Positions 52,748-62,111 of a stretch of DNA of 64,000 bases are shown here, in pieces. Under the pieces are notes generated by a model. It ran no database searches, was not told the DNA's origin, and was given only the letters and a program-made list of their open reading frames with translations. Position numbers and translations under genes: made by a program. Positions within the stretch are counted from its first letter, which is position 1. Each line of letters starts with the position of its first letter. Location: positions 124,001-188,000 of the forward strand of contig NZ_FOLP01000009.1 in NCBI RefSeq assembly GCF_900112425.1, written 5' to 3'. The stretch comes from Variovorax sp. OK212 (GTDB lineage Bacteria; Pseudomonadota; Gammaproteobacteria; Burkholderiales; Burkholderiaceae_C).

Positions 52748-54547
52748 TTGCAGCGAACGAATATTGCCAACCCGGCCTATTTCCATAAGGTCGTCGATTG
52801 CCAGTACGCCTGCCCGGCGCACACACCCGTTCCCGAATACATACGCATGATCGCGCAGCGCCGCTATGGCGACGCGTACATGATCAACTGGGCCTCCAAC
52901 GTGTTTCCCGGCATCCTGGGGCGCACCTGCGACCGGCCGTGCGAGCCGGCCTGCCGGCGCGGGCGCGTGGAGGAAAGCAACGCGGAAGCCCCTGAACCGG
53001 TGGCGATCTGCCGGCTCAAGCGCGTGGCGGCCGACATGAAGGAGGACGTGCGCGCGCGCATGCCGCAGCCGGCGCCCAGGAACGGCAAGCGCGTGGCCTG
53101 CGTGGGCGCGGGGCCGGCCTCGCTCACCGTGGCGCGCGACCTGGCGCCGCTGGGCTACGAGGTGACGGTGTTCGACGGCGAGGCCAAGGCCGGCGGTTTC
53201 ATCCGCACGCAGATCCCGCGCTTTCGGCTGCCGGAGTCGGTCATCGACGAGGAGACGGGCTACGTCCTGGACCTGGGCGTCGAATTCCATGGCGGCGAGC
53301 GCATCGATTCGATGAAGGCGCTGATGGCGCAGGACTGGGACGCGATCTTCGTCGGCTGCGGCGCGCCGCGTGGGCGCGACCTGGACGTGCCCGGCCGCCA
53401 GGAGGCGGCGCAGAGCATCCACATCGGCATCGACTGGCTGAACTCCGTGTCGTTCGGCCACGTGAGCAGCATCGGCCGGCGCGTGATCGTGCTGGGCGGC
53501 GGCAACACGGCAATGGACTGCTGCCGCTCGGCACGCCGCCTGGGCGGCACCGACGTGAAGGTCGTCGTGCGCAGCGGCTTCGACGAAATGAAGGCCTCGC
53601 CCTGGGAGAAGGAAGACGCCGCGCACGAAGGCATTCCGATCGTCAACTTCCACGTGCCCAAGGCCTTCGTGCACGAGAACGGCCAGCTGCTGGGCATGCG
53701 CTTCGAGATCGTGAAGGCCGCGTACGACGAGCGGGGCCGCCGCACGCTGGTGCCCACCGGCGAGCCCGACGCGTACTTCGAGTGCGACGAGGTGCTGGTG
53801 GCGGTGGGCCAGGAAAACGCGTTTCCGTGGATCGAGCGCGACTGCGGCATCGCCTTCGACGCGTCGGGCCTGCCGGCGCTGGACAAGGACACTTTCCAGT
53901 CCTCGGTGCCGCGCGTGTTCTTCGGCGGCGATGCGGCCTTCGGCCCCCGGAACATCATCACGGCCGTGGCCCATGGGCACGAGGCCGCCGTGTCGATCGA
54001 CAAGCTGCTGCGCGCCGAGCCGGTCTACGTGCGCCCGGCGCCCATGACCAACCTGGTGTCGCAGAAGATGGGCATCCACGAGTGGAGCTACGACAACGAC
54101 ACCTCCAACGACCTGCGCTACAAGGTGCCGTGGGCCAAGGCCGAGACGGCGCTGGCCAGCATCCGCGTCGAGGTGGAACTGGGCTTCGATGCGGCCACGG
54201 CCTTCAAGGAGGCCGAGCGCTGCCTGAACTGCGATGTGCAGACCGTGTTCACCGAGTCGGCCTGCATCGAATGCGATGCCTGCGTGGACATCTGCCCGAT
54301 GGACTGCATCAACTTCATCGACAACGGCGAAGAAGACGAGTTGCGGCCCCGCCTCAAGGCGCCCGCGCTGAACCTGGCGCAGGACCTGTATGTGTCCGGC
54401 GGGCTCAAGACGGGGCGTGTGATGGTGAAGGACGAAGACGTCTGCCTGCATTGCGGCCTCTGCGCCGAGCGCTGCCCGACGGGGGCGTGGGACATGCAGA
54501 AGTTCCTGCTGAAGATGACGCCGGCGGGGCATGGGGTGGCCGCGTGA
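52748..54547 (+). CDS. GltD-like FAD/NAD(P) oxidoreductase with ferredoxin tail, TTG start
   Basis: A 599-residue flavo-iron-sulfur protein. The N-terminal part has the GltD-type cysteines (VDCQYACPAHTP; GRTCDRPCEPACRR) for [4Fe-4S] clusters, an FAD loop VGAGPASLTVARDL near 119, an NAD(P) loop GGGNTAMDCCRSA near 256, and two C-terminal 4Fe-4S motifs (CIECDACVDICP near 507; CLHCGLCAERCP near 563). It starts with TTG at 52748, with AGGAG seven bases before. It should pass electrons between NAD(P) and the 2-oxoacid oxidoreductase encoded next, with which it overlaps by GTGA. Thauera KorC has a similar role. Confidence 0.9.
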   Translation: MQRTNIANPAYFHKVVDCQYACPAHTPVPEYIRMIAQRRYGDAYMINWASNVFPGILGRTCDRPCEPACRRGRVEESNAEAPEPVAICRLKRVAADMKEDVRARMPQPAPRNGKRVACVGAGPASLTVARDLAPLGYEVTVFDGEAKAGGFIRTQIPRFRLPESVIDEETGYVLDLGVEFHGGERIDSMKALMAQDWDAIFVGCGAPRGRDLDVPGRQEAAQSIHIGIDWLNSVSFGHVSSIGRRVIVLGGGNTAMDCCRSARRLGGTDVKVVVRSGFDEMKASPWEKEDAAHEGIPIVNFHVPKAFVHENGQLLGMRFEIVKAAYDERGRRTLVPTGEPDAYFECDEVLVAVGQENAFPWIERDCGIAFDASGLPALDKDTFQSSVPRVFFGGDAAFGPRNIITAVAHGHEAAVSIDKLLRAEPVYVRPAPMTNLVSQKMGIHEWSYDNDTSNDLRYKVPWAKAETALASIRVEVELGFDAATAFKEAERCLNCDVQTVFTESACIECDACVDICPMDCINFIDNGEEDELRPRLKAPALNLAQDLYVSGGLKTGRVMVKDEDVCLHCGLCAERCPTGAWDMQKFLLKMTPAGHGVAA

Positions 54548-56472
54548 GCGCCGTGCGGCCGCCCGAGGGCGCGAAGGACGCGTCCGGGGACAGCGGAGCC
54601 CGCGCGGCACACGAAACCCACGACGCACACCAAGTGGCGACGATGGGGACCGTTCCACAGATCGCGGCGGTCAACGACTTCGTCATCAAGTTCGCCAACG
54701 TCAACGGCTCGGGTTCGGCCTCGGCCAACGAGCTGTTCGCCAAGGCCATCCTGCGCATGGGCGTGCCGGTGAGCCCGCGCAACATCTTTCCGAGCAACAT
54801 CCAGGGGCTGCCGACCTGGTACGAGGTGCGCGTGACCGAGCAGGGCCACCTGGGCCGGCGCGGCGGCACCGACATGATGGTGGCGATGAACCCGCAGACC
54901 TGGGACGCCGACGTGGCCGAGCTGGAGCCCGGCGGCTACCTGTTCTACGACAGCACGCGGCCGCTGCCGCCATCGAAGTTCCGCAGCGACATCCGCGTGA
55001 TCGGCATGCCGCTGACCGAGATCTGCAACGCCGTCTACCAGGACCCGCGCCAGCGCCAGCTGTTCAAGAACATCGTGTACGTGGGCGCGCTGGCCATCCT
55101 GCTCGGCATCGATCCGGAGGTGGTCGAGAAGCTGTTCGGCGAGCAGTACAAGGGCAAGGAAAAGCTGCTGGCCTCCAACGTGCAGGCGCTGCACCTGGGC
55201 TGTGACTTCGCGCGCGAGAACCTGCGCGAGCCGGTGGGGCTGCAGGTGCGGCGCGCCGACCGCGTGGGCGAGCGGATCTTCGTGGACGGCAACAGCGCCG
55301 CGGCGCTGGGCTGCGTGTACGGCGGGGCCACGGTCGCGGCCTGGTACCCGATCACGCCGTCTTCATCGGTGGCCGAGGCCTTCCAGAAGTACTGCACCAA
55401 ATTCCGCGTGGACCCGTCCACCGGCCAGCACCGCTTCGCCATCGTGCAGGCGGAAGACGAACTCGCGTCGATCGGCATGGTGGTGGGCGCCGGCTGGAAC
55501 GGCGCGCGGGCCTTCACCGCGACCTCGGGCCCGGGCATTTCGCTGATGGCCGAGTTCATCGGGCTGGCCTACTTTGCGGAGATTCCGATCACGCTGATCA
55601 ACGTGCAGCGCGGCGGCCCTTCCACCGGCATGCCCACGCGCACGCAGCAGGCCGACGTGCTGGCCTGCGCCTATGCCTCGCACGGCGACACCAAGCACGT
55701 TCTGCTGTTTCCCGAAGACCCGCACGAATGCTTCGAGCACGCCGCAGCGGCGCTGGACCTGGCCGACCGGCTGCAGACGCCGGTGTTCCTCATGACCGAC
55801 CTGGACATCGGCATGAACCAGCGCCTGTGCGAGCCCTTTGTCTGGGACGACGCCGCGGCGTACGACCGCGGCAAGGTCATGAGCGCCGAGGAACTGGAGG
55901 CGGGCCGCGACTTCGGCCGCTACAAGGACGTGGACGGCGACGGCATTCCCTGGCGCACGCTGCCCGGCACGCACCCGAGCAAGGGCAGCTACTTCACGCG
56001 CGGCACCACGCGCGACGCGTATGCGCGGTATTCGGAGCGCGGGCCGGACTACATCTACAACATGGAGCGGCTGCTGAAGAAGTTCGCGACCGCGGCCACG
56101 CTGGTGCCGCAGCCGGTGCTGCGGCCTGCGGCAAGGAAGACCCGGTTGGGCGTGATCTATTTCGGTTCGACCAGCCCGTCGATGCACGAGGCGCTGGAGA
56201 CGCTGGAGGAACGCGGCGTTCACCTCGACGCGCTGCGGCTGCGCGCCTTTCCGTTTCCGCAGAGCGTGGTGGAATTTCTCGCGCAGCACGACAGGGTCTT
56301 CGTGGTCGAGCAGAACCGCGACGCGCAGATGCGCAGCCTGCTGGTCAACGAGCTCGACGTCGACCCGGCAAGGCTGATTCGCGTGCTGCACTTCGACGGC
56401 ACGCCCATCACCGCGCGCTTCATCGTGCAGGCGATCGACACGCACATCCATCCGACGAAGGGAGCGGCATGA
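54544..56472 (+). CDS. korA: 2-oxoacid:acceptor oxidoreductase, fused gamma-alpha subunit
   Basis: A 642-residue protein: an N-terminal gamma domain (about 40-215; FANVNGSGSASANELFAKAI, RRGGTDMMVAMNPQTWDADV) fused to the alpha pyrimidine-binding domain (from about 240; TVAAWYPITPSSSVAEAFQK, AFTATSGPGISLMAEFIGLA) and C-terminal core domains. With the beta subunit it decarboxylates a 2-oxoacid to its acyl-CoA while reducing the FeS partner. GTG at 54544 overlaps the previous stop; an ATG at 54643 is a possible later start. Substrate is probably 2-oxoglutarate-like, not proven by sequence. Confidence 0.9.
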   Translation: MSAVRPPEGAKDASGDSGARAAHETHDAHQVATMGTVPQIAAVNDFVIKFANVNGSGSASANELFAKAILRMGVPVSPRNIFPSNIQGLPTWYEVRVTEQGHLGRRGGTDMMVAMNPQTWDADVAELEPGGYLFYDSTRPLPPSKFRSDIRVIGMPLTEICNAVYQDPRQRQLFKNIVYVGALAILLGIDPEVVEKLFGEQYKGKEKLLASNVQALHLGCDFARENLREPVGLQVRRADRVGERIFVDGNSAAALGCVYGGATVAAWYPITPSSSVAEAFQKYCTKFRVDPSTGQHRFAIVQAEDELASIGMVVGAGWNGARAFTATSGPGISLMAEFIGLAYFAEIPITLINVQRGGPSTGMPTRTQQADVLACAYASHGDTKHVLLFPEDPHECFEHAAAALDLADRLQTPVFLMTDLDIGMNQRLCEPFVWDDAAAYDRGKVMSAEELEAGRDFGRYKDVDGDGIPWRTLPGTHPSKGSYFTRGTTRDAYARYSERGPDYIYNMERLLKKFATAATLVPQPVLRPAARKTRLGVIYFGSTSPSMHEALETLEERGVHLDALRLRAFPFPQSVVEFLAQHDRVFVVEQNRDAQMRSLLVNELDVDPARLIRVLHFDGTPITARFIVQAIDTHIHPTKGAA

Positions 56473-57524
56473 CCTACCTCGCCAAGCCCCGGCTGCGCCA
56501 TCCGACGCTGGCCACCAACAAGGTCGGCTACACGCGGCGGGACTACGAAGGCAAGATCTCGACGCTGTGCGCCGGCTGCGGCCACGATTCGATCTCGGCC
56601 GCCATCATCGAGGCGTGCTGGGAGCTCGACATCGAGCCGCACCGCGTGGCCAAGCTCTCGGGCATCGGCTGCAGTTCGAAGACGCCCGACTACTTCCTGG
56701 GCGCGTCGCACGGCTTCAACACCGTGCACGGCCGCATGCCCAGCGTGCTGACCGGCGCCAACCTGGCCAACCGCGACCTGCTGTACCTGGGCGTTTCGGG
56801 CGACGGCGACTCGGCGTCGATCGGCCTGGGCCAGTTCGCGCACGCCATGCGCCGCGGCGTGCGCATGGCCTACATCGTGGAGAACAACGGCGTCTACGGC
56901 CTGACCAAGGGCCAGTTCTCGGCCACGGCCGACCAGGGCTCCAAGAGCAAGAAGGGCGTGGTCAACACCGACAGCCCGGTGGACCTGGTCGCCATGGCGC
57001 TGCAGCTGGGCGCCAGCTACGTGGGGCGCGGGTTCTCGGGCAACAAGGCGCAACTGGTGCCGCTCATCAAGGGCGCGATCAGCCATGGCGGCTCGGCCTT
57101 CATCGACGTGATCAGCCCCTGCGTGGCGTTCAACAACCACCCGGGCAGCACCAAGAGCTACGACTACGTGCGCGAGCACAACGAGGCGGTGAGCCGCATC
57201 GACTTCATCAGCGAGCGCGAGGAAATCACCGTCGGCATGGCGCCGGGCGACGTGGTGGACGTGCGCCAGCACGACGGCACGCTGCTGCGCCTGCGCAGCC
57301 TGCACCCCGACTACAGCCCCGGCGACCGCTACGCCGCCATGGCCTACATGCAGCGCCACCAGGAGATGGGTGAGGTGGTGACCGGGCTGCTCTATGTCGA
57401 TCCGCTGGCCACCGACCTGCACACGGCGCTCAACACCAGCGACCGCCCGCTCAATGCGCTGGGGACGGCCGAGCTGTGCCCGGGCGCCGGCGCGCTGGCG
57501 CGGCTCAACGCCTCCTTGCGCTGA
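56469..57524 (+). CDS. korB: 2-oxoacid:acceptor oxidoreductase, beta (TPP) subunit
   Basis: A 351-residue TPP-binding beta subunit. Seen: STLCAGCGHDSISAAIIEAC near residue 30, KLSGIGCSSKTPDYFLG near 62, and the TPP/Mg segment LGVSGDGDSASIGLGQFAHA near 105, then YIVENNGVYGLTKGQFSAT. It overlaps korA by ATGA, so the three genes form one coupled unit. The CBS-domain gene 45 bases further on is likely part of the same transcript. Confidence 0.92.
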   Translation: MTYLAKPRLRHPTLATNKVGYTRRDYEGKISTLCAGCGHDSISAAIIEACWELDIEPHRVAKLSGIGCSSKTPDYFLGASHGFNTVHGRMPSVLTGANLANRDLLYLGVSGDGDSASIGLGQFAHAMRRGVRMAYIVENNGVYGLTKGQFSATADQGSKSKKGVVNTDSPVDLVAMALQLGASYVGRGFSGNKAQLVPLIKGAISHGGSAFIDVISPCVAFNNHPGSTKSYDYVREHNEAVSRIDFISEREEITVGMAPGDVVDVRQHDGTLLRLRSLHPDYSPGDRYAAMAYMQRHQEMGEVVTGLLYVDPLATDLHTALNTSDRPLNALGTAELCPGAGALARLNASLR

Positions 57525-57569
57525 GCCGCCGCCGGCGGCACCATTCACGGTTCTTCTGGAGGGCGCACC

Positions 57570-58007
57570 ATGGCCGAGCGCACCGTTTTCCAATCGATCT
57601 CGCGCACCCACGTGATCAGCCTGGCCCCGCAGGCCAGCGTGCGCGACGCCGCCTGCGTGATGACGCGCGCCAATTGCGGCAGCGTGTTGGTCATGGACCT
57701 GCCCGACACGCTGCTGGGCATCCTGACCGAGCGCGACCTGATGACCCGGGTGCTGGCGCGCGGCCTCGACCCCGACCGCACGGTGGTGAGCGAGGTCATG
57801 ACGCCCAACCCGATCTGCGTGCCGCCCGAGACGCTGGTGTCGGACGCCGTGGCGCTCATGCTGGAGCGCGGCTTCAGGCACCTGCCGCTGGTGGCGGGCG
57901 CGAAGATCCTCGGCGTGTTCTCGGTGCGCGATGCGCTGCCGCGGGAGATCGGCGCGGCGGTGAGCCTGAGCGAGTTCAGGGAGCAGGTGAACGACGCGCT
58001 GGGGTAG
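57570..58007 (+). CDS. CBS-domain pair protein
   Basis: A 145-residue protein made of two CBS domains (about 15-70 and 78-135; SVLVMDLPDTLLGILTERDL, then GFRHLPLVAGAKILGVFSVR). Such Bateman pairs bind adenine nucleotides or S-adenosylmethionine and regulate partner enzymes. Position after the oxidoreductase genes suggests an energy-sensing role on that enzyme, though this is inference. Clear GGAGG precedes the ATG. Confidence 0.88.
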   Translation: MAERTVFQSISRTHVISLAPQASVRDAACVMTRANCGSVLVMDLPDTLLGILTERDLMTRVLARGLDPDRTVVSEVMTPNPICVPPETLVSDAVALMLERGFRHLPLVAGAKILGVFSVRDALPREIGAAVSLSEFREQVNDALG

Positions 58008-58016
58008 GTGAGCCGG

Positions 58017-59005
58017 TCAGGTCCGCGGAGCAAGGTCGCTGCTTGGCGCTTCGAGCCCGACCTGCCGGAAGTAGGGCGCCAGCGCATCGACGTTCGCGGA
58101 CGCAACGATCGCACCGACATGGCCGTCTGGACGCACCAGCACCCAGTCGCCAGGCGCCAGGGCGTAGGCGTCCTGAAAGTGGCCGCCATCGTCGCGGAGG
58201 TCGCCACGCGCACCGATGGTGTGGATGTGCAGGCCCGGGCGCGGTGCCACGCGATCGCGTTCGACTTCGCAGCCGAGCAGCGTCCAGTGCGCGCCCTTGA
58301 AGATGTCGAAGAGGCGCATGGCCTGGCCCGATGCGCCGGACACAGGCGCATCGGACGCCCGGTCGCCCGCGAGCAGGCCGCGCGCACGTTTGGGCTGCTC
58401 CAGCGCGAGCGGCGAATCGGGGTAGCCGATGTCGAGTTGATGCACTTCGCGGCCGCGCCGCATGTCGCTGCGCTTCGCTGCATCGAGCAGCTTGGTGGCA
58501 AGGCCGAGCATGTTCGCCGCGATGGGCCGGCGTTCCTCTTCGTAGCTGTCGAGCAAGGTCTCGGGGGCGCCGCCGCGGGTGACCGCCGCCAGCTTCCAGC
58601 CGAGGTTGCAGGTGTCCTGCACGCTGGTGTTCAGGCCCTGGCCTCCGGTTGGCGGATGCACGTGCGCGGCGTCGCCGACCAGCAGCACGCGCCCGACCTT
58701 GTAGCGGTCGGCCAGCCTGGCGTTCATGTTGAACGCAGAGGCCCATGAGACCGACGCGATGCGGATGTCGGTACGCCCGGTGCGCGCGGCCGCCATCGAC
58801 GTCAGCCCTTCGGCGGACAGGTCGACATCGCCCTCGAGCGGGATCGGCGCCTGCAGCTGGAACAAGGTGGTTCCGGCGAGCGGCACAGCGACATCTGCGC
58901 GTTCATGCGGCCTTCGTTGAACCGGTGCCATGCCTCGCGGCCCAGGCCTGTCAGGGCGACGTCGGCCACCACGGCGCGCACGCCCACCGCCAAGGCCGGA
59001 CAAAT
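58017..59005 (-). pseudogene. Remnant of FAD-dependent aromatic monooxygenase
   Basis: The leftward frame encodes the C-terminal two thirds of a PheA/TfdB-class hydroxylase: FQLQAPIPLEGDVDLSAEGL, the FAD/GD motif GRVLLVGDAAHVHPPTGGQG, then the thioredoxin-like C-terminal domain ending normally at 58017. Two lesions are visible. The first about 180 residues, with the Rossmann GxGxxG, are missing. A single base seems lost near 58883, because the matching upstream segment (VRAVVADVALTGLGREAWHR) continues only in another frame. With no usable start the gene is almost certainly dead. Confidence 0.82.
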
Positions 59006-59083
59006 TCCGTCACCCAACTGTCATGGATGCGAAATGTAAAAAACATAACATAAGTTCACATTTATTCCGCAGGCGCTGTTTCC

Positions 59084-60316
59084 ATGCCCGAAACCTCCGA
59101 GTATTTGAGCGATTTCCGGCCACGTTTTCGCCAGCCCTGCGCGGCAGACCTCTGCACGACCGTGCCGTGCATGACGACCGAGGAGACGAACGACAAGGTC
59201 ATGGAGGTCTTCAGCCGGCATCGTGACCTCGTCAGCCTGCCGGTGGTGGAGGGGAACCAGCCGATCGGCCTGATCAACCGGAACATCTTCCTGTCGCAGA
59301 TGAGCAAGCCGTTTCGCGTGGAGCTGTACGGCCGCAAGAGCTGCATCGCCTTCATGGACAAGGACCCGCTGATCGTCGACGCCGCGCTGGACCTGGAGGC
59401 CCTGACCTTCAAGACCGTGGAGCACGGTGAGAAGGCCCTGTCGGACGGCTTCATCATCACGCGAGAAGGCGAGTTCGCCGGCGTCGGCAACGGCCTGCAG
59501 CTCATGCGCGTGGTGGCGGACCTGCAGGTCTCGCGCAACCGCCAGATCATGCACAGCATCGAATACGCGAGCGTGATCCAGCGCTCGACCCTGCGCAGTT
59601 CGCTCGACGCATTGGCACGGGCCTGCCCCGGGGCTCACCTGGTGTGGGAGCCGCGCGACGTGGTCGGCGGCGACTTCTACCAGTTCAGCACCGCGGCGGA
59701 CGGCTGGTTCGCCACCGTGGCCGACTGCACGGGGCACGGCGTGCCCGGCGCCTTCATGACGCTGATCGCCTCCACCAGCCTGAACCAGGCCATCGAGCAG
59801 CACGGCGCGCGCGACCCGGCGCGGCTGCTGGGCAGCGTCAACCGCAGCATCAAGCAGATGCTGGGCCAGATGGACGGGCAGGACGCAACGCCCGGCTCGG
59901 ACGACGGCATGGACGCCGCATGTTTCTGGTTCGAACCCGCGAACGGGCGGCTGGTGTTTGCCGGCGCGCGGCTGTCGCTGTTCGTGCTGCGCCCCGGCGC
60001 CGATGCGGTGGAGCTGGTCGAGGGGCAGCGCAAGGGCGTGGGCTACATGGACAGCGAGTTCGACTTCAGCTGGCTCAACCAGGAACTGGTGTTGCCCGCG
60101 GGCAGCCTGGTCTTCGTCAGCACCGACGGGCTGATCGACCAGGTCGGCGGCCCGCGCGCCATTGCGCTGGGCAAGCGGCGCGTGCGCGAACTGCTGCTCG
60201 AACAGCGCGAGCGCACGGCCGCCCAAGTCAATCAGGCGGTGCTCGAGGCCCTGCGCGTGTGGCAGGGCGAGCACCACCGCCGCGACGACCTGACCTTTTT
60301 CTGCTTCCGCACCTGA
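59084..60316 (+). CDS. SiaA-like PP2C phosphatase with CBS domains
   Basis: A 410-residue cytoplasmic protein. Residues about 18-150 look like a CBS pair (VCPMTTEE-type entry, then HRDLVSLPVVEGNQPIGLIN); about 165-410 is a SpoIIE-type PP2C domain with EPRDVVGGDFYQFST and VADCTGHGVPGAFMTL metal ligands and a late STDGLIDQVGG and HHRRDDLTFFCF. It is first in a four-gene set matching SiaA-D of Pseudomonas, where SiaA dephosphorylates SiaC. Pseudomonas SiaA is a membrane protein with HAMP; here CBS domains replace the membrane sensor. Confidence 0.85.
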   Translation: MPETSEYLSDFRPRFRQPCAADLCTTVPCMTTEETNDKVMEVFSRHRDLVSLPVVEGNQPIGLINRNIFLSQMSKPFRVELYGRKSCIAFMDKDPLIVDAALDLEALTFKTVEHGEKALSDGFIITREGEFAGVGNGLQLMRVVADLQVSRNRQIMHSIEYASVIQRSTLRSSLDALARACPGAHLVWEPRDVVGGDFYQFSTAADGWFATVADCTGHGVPGAFMTLIASTSLNQAIEQHGARDPARLLGSVNRSIKQMLGQMDGQDATPGSDDGMDAACFWFEPANGRLVFAGARLSLFVLRPGADAVELVEGQRKGVGYMDSEFDFSWLNQELVLPAGSLVFVSTDGLIDQVGGPRAIALGKRRVRELLLEQRERTAAQVNQAVLEALRVWQGEHHRRDDLTFFCFRT

Positions 60317-60348
60317 TTGCGCACCCAGTTCTGCACCCAGTTCAGCAC
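60313..60348 (+). repeat. 12-bp tandem repeat between siaA-like and siaB genes
   Basis: Two full units and a partial of GCACCCAGTTCT/GCACCCAGTTCA/GCACCTGAC lie just after the siaA-like stop. They do not form a terminator and may simply be part of the short-repeat expansions seen elsewhere in this window. Confidence 0.7.
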
Positions 60349-60367
60349 CTGACACGGGAACTCACCC

Positions 60368-60940
60368 ATGCCTTTCCCCCCCATCGCCGACAAGTACGGC
60401 TCTTTCTTCAACGTGGCGCGCCAACACCAGGTCATCTTCTACTACGTGGGCTACTTCTCGCAGCACATCGTGGCGGCCATGGCCGACGCGGTGAAGCTGC
60501 AGCTCGAGGTGGCCGGCGTGGCCGGCCCGACGCGGCGAAGGCTGTTCTCCTCTTTCGTGGAGATGGCGCAGAACATCATTCATTACTCGGCCGACACGCT
60601 GACCCCCGCGAGCCAGGTCAGCGGTGAGCTGCGCCACGGCTCGGTCTGCATCCGCCGCGAGAGCGACGGCGGCTTTCTGCTGCTGTGCGCCAACCCGGTC
60701 GAGCCCGACATCGCCGACGCGCTGCGCGTGAAGCTGGAAGCGCTGCGCAGCATGACGCTCGAAGAGATCAAGCAGGCCTACCGCCAGACGCTGCGCGAGG
60801 AAACGCCCGAAGGCAGCAAAGGCGCGGGCATGGGACTTCTCACGGTCGCTCGCGACGCCCGCGAACCGCTGGAGTTCGACTTCGACGCTTCCGACAGCGC
60901 CGGTGGCGCCCCGGTGTTCTACCTGAAGGCCGCGATCTAA
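60368..60940 (+). CDS. siaB: SiaB-family protein kinase
   Basis: A 190-residue GHKL-type protein of the SiaB family. The N-box is FSSFVEMAQNIIHYSAD (about residue 58-74, E and N of the Mg site), and a G-rich lid SKGAGMGLLTVARDA lies near 155. In Pseudomonas, SiaB phosphorylates SiaC and so switches off SiaD. The gene lies 51 bases after the phosphatase gene; the gap (60310-60345) carries a 12-base tandem repeat of GCACCCAGTTCT-type units. Confidence 0.88.
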   Translation: MPFPPIADKYGSFFNVARQHQVIFYYVGYFSQHIVAAMADAVKLQLEVAGVAGPTRRRLFSSFVEMAQNIIHYSADTLTPASQVSGELRHGSVCIRRESDGGFLLLCANPVEPDIADALRVKLEALRSMTLEEIKQAYRQTLREETPEGSKGAGMGLLTVARDAREPLEFDFDASDSAGGAPVFYLKAAI

Positions 60941-60974
60941 CCCGCGCAGGCCCGGCAACGAATCGAGATCACAG

Positions 60975-61364
60975 ATGGAAAACCTCTACATCGCCCCGAC
61001 GCCCAGTTCCCCCCAGGTGGACTTCAGGTTCGACACCCGCACGCTCAGCCTGCGCGGCGAGTCCTACCCCGAGAACGCCGCCGCCTTCTATGGCGAGGTG
61101 ATCGCGCGGCTGAAGGACTACCTCGCGCAGCAGAACGACAGCCGCATCGAGGTCCATATTGCGTTGGCCTACTTCAACAGCTCCAGCACCAAGATGCTGT
61201 TCAACCTGATCGCGGCGCTCAACGACGCCGTGGAGGCGGGCAACCGGGTGGCCCTGAACTGGTACCACGACGAGGAAGACGACACCATTCTCGAATTCGG
61301 CCAGGAGCTCAGCGAAGACTTTCCCGCGATCGACTTCGCCAGCCATCCCGTGAGGTCGGCCTGA
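60975..61364 (+). CDS. siaC: SiaC-family switch protein (DUF1987)
   Basis: A 129-residue SiaC/DUF1987 protein. The phosphosite region is AYFNSSSTKMLFNLI (residues 65-79). Pseudomonas SiaC uses a threonine here; the aligned residue in this protein is probably S69 or the following Ser/Thr cluster, which should be tested. Unphosphorylated SiaC binds and activates the diguanylate cyclase SiaD. The stop is immediately followed by the siaD start, so production is probably equimolar. Confidence 0.9.
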   Translation: MENLYIAPTPSSPQVDFRFDTRTLSLRGESYPENAAAFYGEVIARLKDYLAQQNDSRIEVHIALAYFNSSSTKMLFNLIAALNDAVEAGNRVALNWYHDEEDDTILEFGQELSEDFPAIDFASHPVRSA

Positions 61365-62111
61365 ATGGACACGACCGCAGCGCCTGACCTGTTCGACGCC
61401 GAGAACCGGGCGCTGCAAGCCGCCCGCGCCGCCTACGACGCGTGCGCCACGACGCAGCCCGCGCCGTGCCGCCAGGCGCTGGGCGAGCTGCTCACCACCT
61501 ACGAGCGGCTGCTGCGCGAAACGCGCCGGCTGGTGCGGCGCAGCGACCGGGCCGAACTCGAGATGAACCAGCTGAACCTGCGCCTGCAGGACCTGGCCGC
61601 CGAGCTCGAGTACCGCGCCACGCACGACCCGCTGACCGACGTGCTCAACCGGGCCGCCGTCATCGAGCTCGTGAACCGCCATTTCGCGTGCCACGACCTC
61701 GCGCTGATCGTGCTGGACATCGACCACTTCAAGCGCATCAACGACAGCTTCGGCCACCCCACGGGGGACCGCGTGATCCAGGGCGTGGTGACCTGCCTCA
61801 AGCAGGCCGTGTCGGCAACGGCGCAGATCGGCCGCGTCGGGGGCGAGGAGTTCACCGTGGTGTTGCCAGGGCAGGGCGGCGATGGCTGCGGGCAGGTCGC
61901 GCACACATTGCGGCGTGCCATCGAAGCCTACGCATTCGACCTGCCCGACGGCAGCGGCGTCACCGCCAGTTTCGGCGTGAGCTGGCTGCCGTGCGGCAGC
62001 AGCTTCGACGAAGCCTACGGCCTGGCCGACGAGGCGCTGTATGTCGCCAAGCGCGGCGGGCGCAACCAGGTGGCGCTCGCAGCCGGGCATGTCCACGTGC
62101 AGCCCGCATGA
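61365..62111 (+). CDS. siaD: SiaD-like diguanylate cyclase
   Basis: A 248-residue soluble GGDEF protein. Residues 1-85 are helical with a coiled coil (RSDRAELEMNQLNLRLQDL), and the catalytic domain has DPLTDVLNRAAVI, IDHFKRINDSFGH and the active-site GGEEF in RVGGEEFTVVLPG near residue 163. The RxxD inhibitory site expected five residues before GGEEF is absent (VSATAQIGRVGG), so product inhibition through it is not expected. It makes c-di-GMP under SiaC control. ATGA overlap at 62108 links it to the next gene. Confidence 0.9.
   Translation: MDTTAAPDLFDAENRALQAARAAYDACATTQPAPCRQALGELLTTYERLLRETRRLVRRSDRAELEMNQLNLRLQDLAAELEYRATHDPLTDVLNRAAVIELVNRHFACHDLALIVLDIDHFKRINDSFGHPTGDRVIQGVVTCLKQAVSATAQIGRVGGEEFTVVLPGQGGDGCGQVAHTLRRAIEAYAFDLPDGSGVTASFGVSWLPCGSSFDEAYGLADEALYVAKRGGRNQVALAAGHVHVQPA

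Noticed and set aside
58862..58875. GGAACC (minus strand) in the monooxygenase remnant as a hrp-like box
   Set aside because: The distal TTACNNA element is absent and no T3SS gene follows.
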